Shown: in pieces, positions 43,143 to 53,595 of the stretch
Layout: each line of letters begins with the position of its first letter
How positions within the stretch are numbered: the stretch's first letter is position 1
Assembly: GCA_030762985.1 (NCBI GenBank)
Contig: CM061050.1
Span: 53,168,316 to 53,232,315, forward strand
Reading direction: 5' to 3'
DNA length: 64,000 nt
Source of the DNA: Adelphocoris suturalis
Lineage: Eukaryota > Arthropoda > Insecta > Hemiptera > Miridae
Notes under the pieces: model-generated
Databases searched by the model: none
What the model was told of the DNA's origin: nothing
The model's input: only the letters and a program-made list of their open reading frames with translations
Program-made: the position numbers and the translations under genes

Positions 43143-43466
43143 AAAAAAATTTATCTTTTTTCCCATGCTTCACCTTCAACATTACCACCAGTATGCTGGA
43201 GTAGGTTGGTGTTTTTTCTCTCTTGAATTGTATGATTTTCGTTTTAGAAGCTTTGGTGGCTACTTTAAAATGACGAGAAAAAAAAAAATTTGACTGCTAT
43301 TTTTTGACAGGAAAAATCTGAAGTTCGGTCAGGGAAATGTCAGGGAAATTTAAAATTACATGACAGTAAAATCATTCCTGCGTTGCTAGGTCACATTTCC
43401 GTTTGTCCTTGTTAATTTCTATTTTCACTTCTTTCTTCAACTTTTGTTGGATGTCTTCCCTCACAG
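43143..43466. other. Intron f-g, last part
   Basis: No gene. Ends in the polypyrimidine-rich TCTTCCCTCACAG acceptor of exon g. Confidence 0.5.
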
Positions 43467-43673
43467 ATGCCTGTGAGCGAGCCAGTGAATATCCCAGCGA
43501 ACCGCCCAACTTCCACAGGCCTTGGGGACCGGCCGCCTGCAACATCTCTCCCTCCCACGATGCCCGTCTCACCCGCGCGGTCCCCTTACACAGAAATGTC
43601 CATACATTCTGCTCCCGGCTTCGAGAACAGCTCAGGCCTGGGTTCCGGGTCGCTAGGTCCCCAGGGTGATACG
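43467..43673 (+). CDS. Best: Bestrophin exon g, Pro/Ser-rich tail
   Basis: Sixty-nine codons, phase 0 at both ends, acceptor CCTCACAG and donor ACG/GTAAGC. The product begins MPVSEPVNIPANRPTSTGLG and stays proline- and serine-rich to GSLGPQGDT. GC content is markedly higher than in the surrounding intron, as expected of an exon. Support is from splice sites, the phase match to exon f and composition; no domain. It is the last exon I can place. The open frame continuing past the donor runs into repeat sequence. Confidence 0.78.
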
Positions 43674-44038
43674 GTAAGCTCTATACATTCTGAGGTATAC
43701 ATTTGTAACGGCCCAAACATACTTGATACCTCAACGGAGTTCGAACTCATGCCTTTACCTTCTGGGATGGCAGCTACTCACCAGCCATGTATCTGTCCCA
43801 TATCCGAGCCACTTTCTATTTTGTAGTTAATAGGCCTGTATAAGGGTCGCGCACTGATCCTATTGGAGAGTTCCTAGAGATCTGTCGATCTCAATATGGC
43901 GTGTGGTAACGAGAAACTTTACCACACCTTAAAGTCACGTCAAGTCCTTAACGGATCTAGTTGTAACGCTAAATCCATGTAAGGAGGAAATCATCCCTAG
44001 GGGGTTATTTGAGTCCGTGGAAGGAGATTATTCTAGAC

Positions 44039-45748
44039 CAGCGGTTCCCAACCTTTTTAGCTTGGGGGCCCAATAATATTTTTTGAAAAAATTCGAGGCC
44101 CACCCCGATTATAATATATATAATGTTCCCATAGGTATTTAAGCAAATATTAAATCAAATTACAACATACTGAGCAAAAAGAAAAAAACACTTTTTACTG
44201 AAGAACCTTTATTTATTTATAGATATTTTAACATGGCTGTTCAAACTGAATGGGATTTCTGACATTGTTTGTCCCCTACTAGTCAATTACTTGACACTTG
44301 AAACTTGACAATTTCAGACTTAAGTCACTCTCCACGTTTAACTTATTTCCATACTTATTTTTCAAATAAACTAAAGTAGAAAACGCTCTTCTCACAGATA
44401 AATAGCTGAAAATCCCATCGATTGCGTCAGTGCAATTTTGCCAATTGCGAGATAGTCTTTTTGCATATTTATTCAAAAAGGAATCAATTGGGTCATTTTA
44501 AAACTTGATTTCAGATCCTGATCACAAGACAGTTCAATTAAAGAGACCTCTTTACTTGAAGATGTGTTAACTTTTTTCAAGTTATCTTCATGAAAAGGAT
44601 TTCTGATCCATTGGATTTCGCCTTCAATTTGAAGGACCTAGTTCCTAAAAGAAATATGAAAAGTCTTAGTTTCTTACTGTGATTTCTCAGTCCAAAAATA
44701 AAAAGTTGAAACACAAAGCAAAAGAAAAGTGATGAGACAAGTAATTGAAATAATTTTTGATAAATATATATTTAAAATTAAACTGCCTGAGGTCGGACGA
44801 AAAAGATGAGAGGTGATCTTTTGTGGTTGCAGCTGTTGTTTAATCAATTTTTGACTTCGTTGGTTTCAAGGAAATCACGTAGGACAGGAAATACGTTGAA
44901 AGAATTTTTTTTTTCAATTTTTTTTAGCCCATCGTTGAAGTTTTATTATCATTGCCTCTATTTTGTCTTGTACAAGAAACTTATGAATATCCTTGCCCTA
45001 AAGTTAGAATAAGAGTGTTGAGGGCACCAAACATATCTGCCAAATACGCCAACCGCTTTAACCAGTTTTCATCGGTCACACAGTCTAAGAAAGAACTTGC
45101 ATGTTTGCCATCATATGCCTTCATGAGGAAAACCCAGAGTTCATCACGAAGTTCAAACAATCTTGATAAAAATCTCTGGATAGCCACCGAACTTCACAGT
45201 GAAGTAGAAGCTATTTGTGTTGACTGCCCATTTCATCACACAAAATACTGAAAAGTCTCGAGTTTTTTGGCCTTGCTTTGATAAAGTTGACGATTTTTAC
45301 TGCATCGTCAAGAGTTATTTTCAGACACTCGCCCAAACCTTTAAATGCAAGAGCTTCTCTATGTTTGCTGCAATGTGTCCATTTGACAAAGGGAGCTACT
45401 GACCTAACTCTGCCGACTAACCCCCTATGAATACCAGACATAGCTCGTGCCCCGTCAGCTGTCAAACCTACACACTTTGACCAATCTAATTAATTTTCTG
45501 TTATAAAATTGTCAAGCGACTTGTAAATAAATCAAAAAAATAAATTGTAAAATAATTGAATCAGTAAACTTACACTATCCAAGAGAATGCCTAAATTAAT
45601 ATTTTATCGCGAGGACCGATTTATTAATAACGTACTTATTTTGCAATATTTTAATATTATTTCTTGAGTTCCGGCCAGCATCCACGGCCCAGTAGCGAGC
45701 TGCCTGCGGCCCACAAGTGGGCCGCGGCCCAGCAGTTGGGAACCGCTG
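44039..45748 (-). mobile_element. hAT element of the ZBED/Charlie kind, decayed
   Basis: The ends CAGCGGTTCCCAACCTTTTT and GGGAACCGCTG are typical of Charlie-like hAT elements. The 8-bp target TTCTAGAC is duplicated perfectly (44031-44038 and 45749-45756). At 1710 bp with only pieces of the transposase in broken frames, it is inactive. Confidence 0.92.
44279..45500 (-). pseudogene. ZBED-type hAT transposase, degraded
   Basis: Three separated minus-strand frames keep family order. First, 45211-45490: TADGARAMSGIHRGLVGRV, THCSKHREALAFK and VKIVNFIKARPKNSRLFSIL, a catalytic-domain stretch shared with ZBED5, FAM200 and SCAND3-like genes. Second, 44981-45187: FELRDELWVFL, then ENWLKRLAYLADMFGALNTL. 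Third, 44279-44476: a degraded dimerisation block, RRAFSTLVYLKNKYGNKLNV. Frameshifts and stops separate them and the N-terminal BED finger is missing. Confidence 0.85.
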
Positions 45749-46019
45749 TTCTAGACGATTACGTGTTTTCTGGATTGCGATCCGTTAACGTATCTGTATG
45801 GAAGGACGCGTCACTGTAACTCATTGCGTCAGAGTTCCGGCACCGGATTGTCAATACCACTCGACGTATTGTGTTTTACTGGTCTACTAGGAACTCTCTA
45901 TTGTCTTTCGACGTTACAATGAGAAGCTCGTTTTTCCAGAACAATATATATGAATACAGATCTGTCTAAAATAGATTAAATGAATGTAGAAGATTACAAA
46001 ATGATACACGAGAAATATC

Positions 46020-46412
46020 AACAAACTCAGCCCTTTGGGTCTCGCAAGGTGCTCCCTTGACACGGCCAGGGGGGGCCTTCGTGTCTGTGGCTAAAATGCT
46101 AAAACATGGAACATGCTTTCTTCCCGCTAATTCGGGGTCGCATTTTCCAATCAATGGACTATAATGCGCATAACTCAGCTTCCGTTGAATTGCAATAGTA
46201 CAATGATAAGTTAATAATCTTCAGTAAAATGAGAGCTTTCCCTACGAATGGTGAACGATTTCTGCACGATGAACACTGCGGAAGTTCCATTTCCCCACCA
46301 ACGACTTGTTTGTACGTGAAGCTCATTAGAAAATTTTTGTGGCAGTTTTTCGTGACATAAAAAAGTGACACTTTTCCAGTTAGGTGATGGCTAAAGCATG
46401 TTCCATGCTAAA
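46020..46412. repeat. GGAACATGC-ended repeat family, copy
   Basis: ACATGGAACATGC at about 46103 and its inverted GCATGTTCCATG at about 46396 bracket a core shared with 48330-48835, 12570-12820 and 35365-35465 (GAATGGTGAACGATTT, TTTCCCCACCAACG, TTGTACGTGAA). The region in front, GGGTCTCGCAAGGTGCTCCC, resembles the GC-rich head at about 48265. Looks like a MITE family. Confidence 0.6.
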
Positions 46413-47085
46413 AGTGACTTCCAATTAGCAATACTTTGCTTAACAAAACATAGGTTCTTGATGATCAACAATAATTCATTGAAGTGGATTGAAATACCTT
46501 TAGTAAAATTGAGGGATTGATCTATAAAACGTGGATATTAAACTATTAAACAAAAATCTATCAAAACGAAAATTCTGATGCTTTATAAAATGAAAGTAGA
46601 AAACAAGAAACATAGTAAGTATGACATGTCAAACTACAAAGAAAAAGCTATAACTGGACAGCTTTGGCCTTTGTAACGGCCTGCATGAACAGATATACTG
46701 CTATTGCTTGTTTCTTTGAGATTAAGCTAAGTATAGACAGGAAACGTTCCAGAGACAAAGTATCCGTGTCAAAGTAGGACAATCTCTCTATGAATAAGAG
46801 AGTTTGGTACTCGAAGCCCGCATGATTTGCAGTCCTCTGAAGCGTCAAAAAAAGCTTTAACACGTTCCCACGACCATAAATTGATGGTGTAAATCATTCA
46901 TTTACATTCGATACATCGATAGTTCATGAGATACTAAACAATCGATTCCCAATTTAAATAATCCCTTGCAATAAAATAATCCCTTGCAATTTAAATTGTA
47001 AAATTTAAAAAAGGTAGGTAGGTAGGTAGGATAGGTAGGTAGGTAGGTAGTTTTTGCTAAGGTATAAAAAATATGTTTTTTTAAC
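46413..47085. other. No gene; TAGG repeat
   Basis: The minus-strand frame 46648-46863 has no recognisable domain. A GTAGGTAGGTAGG run is at about 47014-47052, just beyond the end of the copia relic, where its 3' LTR would be expected. Confidence 0.4.
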
Positions 47086-47089
47086 TGGT

Positions 47090-47560
47090 AGTTTTCATTT
47101 TAGTTTTCCAAATAACATATTTCGAAACTTTTCGATATTCAAAGGCTTGGTAAATATATCACTCAAGTTTTCCGCAGTTGGTACATATTTTACATCAATT
47201 AAGCCGCTACAAAACTTTTCTTTTGCATAGTGATATTTCACATCAATGTGTTTAGTTCTTTTCGAATTTTCTTCTCAGATTTTCATGTTGACTTGATTTT
47301 CTTCTCTTGTCAATATCATGTTGACTGAAGGACATAAATCTTCTACAACTCCCTTTATGTACATCAATTCCATGGCTGCCAGTGCTGCTCCTGTGTATTC
47401 CGATCCTTTAGAACTGAGGGCTACAAGAGTTTGCTTTTGGAGCCCCATTATAATAAATTATTTCCATGAAATATAGCGAATCCTGAAGTGGATTTCTTGT
47501 CGATATAATTTGTATGATATCATATCAATCTTGGATGACACATTCCAGTCATCATTGGAT
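47090..47560 (-). pseudogene. Ty1/copia RNase H relic
   Basis: Minus-strand translation in pieces gives YIDKKSTSGFAIFHGNNLL, then KQTLVALSSKGSEYTGAALA and, after a stop, KRTKHIDVKYHYAKEKFCSG with YVPTAENLSDIFTKPL. This is the C-terminal RNase H of copia-type Pol, where KHIDVKYH and DIFTKPL are hallmarks. At least two frame changes and an internal stop show it is dead. No LTR was recognised next to it. Confidence 0.85.
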
Positions 47561-47699
47561 GATTGTATGGAACATTTAGTAGTGCCCATTACAACTGCAG
47601 TCATGGGCAACAAAAAATAGCAAATCCGGAAGGAATTGTAAGCAACTCCGTGCTGTGGTCTACCTCTAGATTCGAACCCCATTGACCTTTCTAGTGATT

Positions 47700-48239
47700 A
47701 AAGGCTGCAGTTTTTTTTTCTCTAGACTTCCCTCGAGGAAAGGCTTGAGTTTGAATTCTGCCGAGGTATGTATCTATCAGGCCATAACTTTCACTGAATC
47801 CGTTTTGTTATGGAGATGGTTTCCATTGCAGTAATTTAGTCTCCACTATAATACCTTTGTATCTCAGTGACTGGGTTGGTAGTAGCCTTTACTAGCCCCG
47901 TTTAAGCATTACCAGTCAATGTGTGGTCACCTATCGCTCTCAGCAATTTACTCCTACCCCCAAGTAGAATGTTAGCAACTCATTAATTCATGTAACCCAA
48001 CTATATCAAAAAAGCCCATTACCGATTTATTAAATTAGTCGTCGTAAGAAATTATTATCAGTATGCACTCCCTTGTTGGACAAAATGTGCCTACTTCTCT
48101 CCTTCTTGAGTCATAATTTCTGTCATATTTGATGCAAGGAAAATCACATGTTTCCCTGCAATTCACTAAGATAGGCACACTCATTATGTAGCAATTACCC
48201 TATCTAGATGCTCTAACATATCGTTATATTGTAATTCTC
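47700..48239. other. No gene seen
   Basis: AT-rich sequence without domain or repeat border. Confidence 0.4.
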
Positions 48240-48835
48240 ATGGTTATACACAGAAAAAACTCGGGCCTCGCAAGGGGCTCTGCCCCTTGACCCCGCTGGG
48301 GGCGACCCCCAGACCCCCCGGTTGTTATTATTTAGAACCCGTCGCTAAAAGTCAAGAAACATGGAACATGCCTGGCAGAAGTGACCAAGTAACAAAAACC
48401 AAATTTTTCAGTAGCTTCATATGACAAATAGAATCGAAATTAGAAGGAAGTACCTAGGTAGGTAATTTTCTGTTATGGTGCGCATACAATTACTATAACA
48501 AAGATTAACTTTTTAACCAAGTGACAACAAAACAAGCGGCATTGTTTACTATATCCATTTATAACATAAATAAATATAAAGCTACGGCATAAATAGAAGA
48601 ACTACTTAGTACGAAAGAAATGCGTGATAAATCGAGAGCTTTCCAACGAATGGAGAACGATTTTCGTCCCATAAACACCAAAGAAGTTTTATTTCCCCAG
48701 CAACGGCTTGGTTGTACATGAAAATCATAAGAAAAAATTTTGTGGCACATCGCCATCTCCCAACCGCGTCTCCGTAAAAGCGTGACACTTTTCGCCAGTT
48801 AGCTAAAAGCTAAAGCATGTTCCATGTTAAAATTC
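48240..48835. repeat. GGAACATGC-ended repeat family, longest copy
   Basis: ACATGGAACATGC at about 48358 and GCATGTTCCATG at about 48817 are inverted ends. A GC-rich head, CTCGCAAGGGGCTCTGCCCC, precedes it (48265 onward). The core matches the other copies listed at 12545, 35365 and 46020. Its open frames (48559-48788) are translations of the repeat. Confidence 0.62.
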
Positions 48836-49429
48836 ACCCATGCTAGTTTAGTTAAACATGTTGGGTAAGTAATTGGGGCAGTAGCAGCTTTGGGCTCATG
48901 AGCGGTGAAGGAGGTCCAAAAACGCGGCGGCTTTGGGATCATGTTTGGTTAGGTGAAGAGTTGTACTCTTTTCAGATTCAGAGATTCACTTAGTTGTCTG
49001 TTACCGACCTTTCACTCAAAGAGAAAAGACGAATACACCTGATTTTGTATGTGTGTTGAGATGCTGTGCTTGTTGTGTGTCAAGGTAGATTTACGAATCG
49101 CAGTAATGCATGGGGACTTCGAAAAGGCTGCCATTTCGGCCATTTCAGAAAGTTTTCCGGATTTTACTCTTTAACGGGTGTACTTTTCATGTTTCAAAAT
49201 CTTGGTATCTTCACAAGAAAGGTAACCCTAGTCCTGCGATTGCACTGTAGAAAGAAAACTGAAGTGGGGCTATGGCTTCAAAAGCTTTTTCGCATTAAAC
49301 TTTCTTCCCTCAGATTGTGTTCAGTGAGTGCACCCGAACTCTAATACATACTGCTCCTGTGCTGGGTACTGACTGGCTGACTGCATAGGACTTCCGTAAG
49401 AAGAAATCCTAGGCCTAATGGCTTATATT
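48836..49429. other. No gene seen
   Basis: The 92-codon frame at 49066-49344 shows no domain. Phrases such as CCAAAACCG and TTTGGGATCATG recur near 53830-53930. Confidence 0.4.
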
Positions 49430-49582
49430 TCCCCAAAAGGGACCCTTTTGATTTGGGGATTCTACGGCTGCGCTATGTCCCTAAATTTGTTGCTTAGCGC
49501 CACAAAGTTCTTAATTTTTTTCCAATCTTGGTCTCTGAGTGAGGCCCTTTCGATTGTATAATGTCCCAGGGCCTCTTGCCTA

Positions 49583-49754
49583 TGTAACGGCCCAAAAATA
49601 TTTGATACCTCGACAGGAGTTCGAACTCGCGTCGTCACAACTACGAGAAATTATTATTAATTTCCCGGAGTTTTAACGCTCTAACGACCAGAGCTAAGAG
49701 GCCAGGGTGACCGATCCTCTCCGACTGTGAGAGTTATTATCCTGGAGCGTAACA
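49583..49754 (-). repeat. TRIM LTR (3' in element orientation)
   Basis: 172 bp. On the minus strand it holds TTAGCTCTGGTCGTTAGAGC and, further on, GAGTTCGAACTCC. These resemble the A and B boxes of a tRNA gene, in the right order but more widely spaced than in a normal tRNA. Confidence 0.82.
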
Positions 49755-50019
49755 TTTCCCCGGAGTCAAATACCAGCCTTCTCGGCTGGTTTGGGGTCGA
49801 ACGAATGACGAAGTGTAACTGCAGGCCGCTGGCTCAGCAGATGCTCGCTGGAACAAGTCAGCAGTCGAGCGAGGTCATTGTCACGGTGTGTTTTGACTCA
49901 AGTGAGTGAGGATATGAAAGGCATAACAACAGGAAATGTGATGTTTACAGTCTTTTGGCTCGAGAGGGATTCAATTAATTATTGTTTCGTATGATTTCGG
50001 GTCCTACCGACTGCGCCAC

Positions 50020-50191
50020 TGTAACGGCCCAAAAATATTTGATACCTCGACAGGAGTTCGAACTCGCGTCGTCACAACTACGAGAAATTATTATTAATTT
50101 CCCGGAGTTGCAACGCTCTAACGACCAGAGCTAAGAGACCAGGGTGACCAATCCTCTCCGACTGTGAGAGTTATTATCCTGGAGCGTAACA
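50020..50191 (-). repeat. TRIM LTR (5' in element orientation)
   Basis: Second copy of the 172-bp repeat, with the same tRNA-like boxes. The primer site lies at about 50001-50018. Confidence 0.82.
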
Positions 50192-50694
50192 CCTAGATCT
50201 CCGGAATCTATCATAATCACACAGAAAGTGTTCAGCTGTATCCTCCCCGTTTCCACATTCGCAGAGTGGAGAGGGTACCTTGGACATGATAAAAAGGGTC
50301 CTCTTAAAGCTAAAATGCCCTGTGAGGACCCCAATTATTGTCCTCGTTTGTGTTCTAGGCTGTGATATATCCAGTCTGAACGACTCTTATCACAGCCAGA
50401 GATGCACGTCCTAGATTGTCTATACCTACTGTCCTCTTTTCTGTATAGCTCTTTTAGATCCTTGATGGCCCAGGTGTTTGCCTTGGGCTTACACACAATC
50501 CACGTTATGCTTAGGGCTGGGCAGGCCTGTAGTAATTTCTAGACGACCCCAACCTGCAAGGCGATCTACCTCCTCATTTTTCATGTGTCCCTCGTGACCT
50601 GGCACGCAATTGACATACACTTTGTTGTCAAATTGGGTGCCTAACTTGGTCAGTTTATTTTTAGCCTCTTTTAGCGAATTTTCGTAGAAAATAA

Positions 50695-50804
50695 AGCTAT
50701 TGCAATGGCTCCTAAAATTTTAAAATAAAAATTTTCAAAACTTTTCTTCATCGAAATCTGTTTTGAGGCATTCTGAAATGATTCCTGAATTTTAACGCTT
50801 TTTC

Positions 50805-50899
<95 letters not shown>

Positions 50900-50938
50900 T
50901 GTGTGTGTGTGGGGTCGGTGTGTGTGTATTTTTTCTCG

Positions 50939-50971
<33 letters not shown>

Positions 50972-51616
50972 ATTCCAGACGATAACTCTCGATAGAATTG
51001 AGATATAAACTCCGTTCTTTCGCCAAAAAATCGAGCATTTCAAAAGAAAGGATGAGTTCGTTGGACAACAATTTTGAGCACATTAAATTGGTCAAATTTT
51101 AAAAAAATGTACTAAAACAATCACAAAAAATGACAAAAAAGGCTAAACATCGGTGTTTTTATTTATTTATTTTTTTGCAGAATATTACTCAAATAAAGTT
51201 TATCAACTATGAAGTTGGTAATTTAAAAATTAAAGCTCAAACCTATGCTCAAAATTGTAATTAAATTTCATCAAAATGTGCTAAAAAATCGATAAAAATG
51301 TAAAAAATTCTAGAAATCCAATATCTTTGTTTAAATAATAGAATGTTATTTAGAACAAATTTTTCAGCAATAAAATTGTTAGTTAACAATTTTTTGCAGA
51401 CAATATGACGAATTTGAGCAATAAAATTAATAGTTAACATTTATTTTGCAGACAGTTAATTTCAACTTGAGCGTTGCTAAGTGATGGGAGGCCGAAAATC
51501 ATAATGTGAATATCGTATTTGAATATCAGATTACTATTTAGGTCATGTTTTTTGCCATAAAAATAATGGATAACGTTTTCTTAGCACTCAAAAAGCTCAA
51601 ATTTTCAATCAATTTG
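50695..51616. repeat. AT-rich insertion with (TA)n and (TG)n microsatellites
   Basis: Breaks the LINE ORF2 fragment. Its left part (about 50705-50810) is the reverse complement of 14333-14450. A (TA)n tract of about 40 bases (50811-50850) and long (TG)n tracts (50851-50930 and 50940-50970) follow. The remainder is AT-rich with repeated AAAATGTGCTAAAA-like words. Borders are approximate and no inverted ends were found. Confidence 0.6.
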
Positions 51617-51800
51617 TCATAATATAAATATGATAACTTGAGAAAATTCGCTCATACGGTCATGCTGCATGACTGAAACTTTTATCATTGTTGAGGTAGT
51701 GACCGGATTCATCAGTGCTTTGATGCAGGCTTGGCTGTCTGTATGTATGACTACTTGTCTGTTTCTCATAATATTCTCTATTAAGCTGTCAACACACCTA

Positions 51801-53292
51801 TGGCCCATATTCTCGTGACGTCACGCCTGGAGTAGGTTCGCGTTTCAGCCAAAGTCGGCCATGATACCGCCCTACGTCAATGAATCGCTACTCAACCAAC
51901 CTATTTCTCACAAGAAGTTTGCCGTCTCACGTAACATAATTCGCGGTTATAAGGCCATTTTTCAACAGTTTCGTTTTGAAAAAGTATAATATTGTAGCAA
52001 TACAAAGTTTCAATTCTACTAAATGTTATAATAATCATGCCTGCCAGCGCAATAATTGATTGTAGATTGCTGTCAACAATACCAATCTAACGTGAACGAG
52101 TTTTTATTTGGACTAGGAGCCTACTAACTATAGTAGTTAATCAGTGTCAGAAAACTAAAGAACTTCATTCGTTTAGGCTTTGAGAATAATCAACCTGAAA
52201 AATAGTAAAGAAAAGATGATTGAAAATTCCTCAGGTGTCTGTACTGCTGTGTAGGTACCTAGCCATTGCTAAGGTAGCTTCATCAGCGTTTTATTATAAG
52301 TTCGTAGTACTATGCTTTACTTGTTATATTGAATGAATAAAAGGAGAGATTTGATAGTTTGTCAAAATAAACAAGGCAGGTTGTTGCTACACCAAGAAAC
52401 GAAACTACTTAGGTAGTTACGTACGTCCTACCAGATTTGCTGTTGGTTTAAAGTGCCTAAACAAAGTAGGTGGGTCGTTGCTTTACCGACGAATACAACC
52501 GCTGATTAGCAAGTTTGTCAAATATCGAATCAGGGAATATGCAACATGAATTAAAAACCAGCTGCAAGGAAAAAACCTTGAAATGCATTCCTCTGAAGGT
52601 AAGATTTCATAAAGACGGCATTGGCAGTGCAGTTATTGCGCGAGTTTTGCAGTTACGCAAATTTTATGGACAAAAAAGGTAATTAGGTACCTACTTTCGT
52701 TTTGATGAATGAAGTACCTACATGAACAAGTAATAATATACGGAAAGTATGTAGGTATACCTTACCTCTAGGTACTTACCTTTCCACATGTGATACAACG
52801 TAGGTACTGTTCCCGCCTAACAGAGCTCTCATAACACATCCTTTCACAAGACCACTTTCACAGTACCTACTCTAAAGATTTTTAGTTTCAATTGATTCAA
52901 AGAACAGTACCTAAAACTAGATAGGTAATCCACAACATTTTTGCGGCTGATGTCTGGATCATCTAGAACACTTGTATATCAACTCCCCAACACACATTTC
53001 ATATGGATCTCTACCCTACAGATTAAATCTTGCATTCGTAGCGTTTGAGGTCAACACCTGATAATAACTTGATGTAATTTGCGTACAATTTATCACCTTG
53101 CATATTACAAATAATGAAAATATTGACTCGGAACTAGGTGAGACTATGTTATGCTGTTGTCCAGCTGTGACTACAAATGGGGCATTTCCGCATATGTTTA
53201 CTCGTCACCATGACAACAAGGTGAAATAACTTCGATTTCGCTTGCCTCGATGTAAGGATGCGCTAGTGTCCAAGTCTCGAGAATGTCACCCA
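51801..53292. mobile_element. 1.5-kb TA-flanked element, copy C (reversed)
   Basis: 1492 bp in the opposite orientation to copies A and B, with ends TGGCCCATATTCTCGTGACG and GACATTCTCGAGAC...CACCCA and TA on both sides (51799-51800, 53293-53294). It interrupts the RNase H coding region of a LINE fragment, just after the ELYAI stretch. Like copy B it has the extra T in AAGTGTTCTAGATG. Confidence 0.86.
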
Positions 53293-53595
53293 TAATGGCA
53301 TACAGCTCACTCTGGAAGACAGTGGTGTGTGCATCCAGAGTGAAGCACTCAGCTATACCAAAATCAGGTATATACCAGCGCCTGTTCTGGTTGTGCTCTC
53401 AGATTCAACTCTAGAGCTGTCTGTATAGCACGACAGTCTAGTCCTTTGTGTTCGTGGGACTATCCTGTTCCAATTTTCTCTATCACCTATGACGTATGTA
53501 GAAGGATCCTTCCATACGTAAGTTTTCCCAAGCTCGTCATTTGGCATTTTCATGACTGGGATAAACCCTAGTGTAGCTGGTGCCCCGTGCAGGGT

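Larger units (their letters stand above)
43704..45918. repeat. Probable solo LTR, split by a hAT element
   Basis: Starts TGTAACGGCCCAAACATACT and ends CGACGTTACA, so it has TG...CA ends. The first 60 bases are clearly related to the TRIM LTRs at 49583 and 50020, including GATACCTC and GAGTTCGAACTC. Removing the hAT insertion (44039-45748 plus one 8-bp duplication) leaves about 497 bp. No flanking duplication is visible, so the right border is less certain. Confidence 0.45.
49583..50191 (-). mobile_element. 609-bp TRIM primed by tRNA-Ser
   Basis: Two direct repeats of 172 bp (49583-49754 and 50020-50191) start TGTAACGG and end GTAACA on the plus strand and differ at only a few bases. CCTA flanks both sides (49579-49582, 50192-50195), a 4-bp duplication. 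On the minus strand, one base after the 5' LTR comes TGGCGCAGTCGGTAGGAC, matching the complement of the insect tRNA-Ser 3' end with one mismatch. The interior ends in the purine-rich CGGGGAAA before the 3' LTR. The interior is 265 bp and non-coding. Primer and duplication point to a Ty3/gypsy parent. Confidence 0.85.
49430..53595 (-). pseudogene. LINE ORF2, RNase H and C-terminal part, split by insertions
   Basis: On the minus strand, pieces run from about 53595 to 49430. First comes GFIPVMKMPNDELGKTYVWK with the first RNase H Asp in CYTDSS, then LDAHTTVFQSELYAI (about 53300). After copy C it continues at 51800 with HRCVDS and VVIHTDSQACIKAL (second acidic site). After an AT-rich insertion it resumes at about 50690 with YVNCVPGHEGHMKNEEVDRL (catalytic His region). 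A GHFSFKRTLFIM stretch and a CECGNGEDTAEHFLCDY zinc-like motif follow. After a TRIM it ends with GHYTIERASLRDQDW and a stop (about 49440). It is the tail of an I/R1/LOA-like LINE; frameshifts occur even apart from the insertions. Confidence 0.82.

Noticed and set aside
50792..51043. 83-codon frame rich in His-Thr repeats
   Set aside because: It translates the (TG)n/(TA)n microsatellites and has no independent support.
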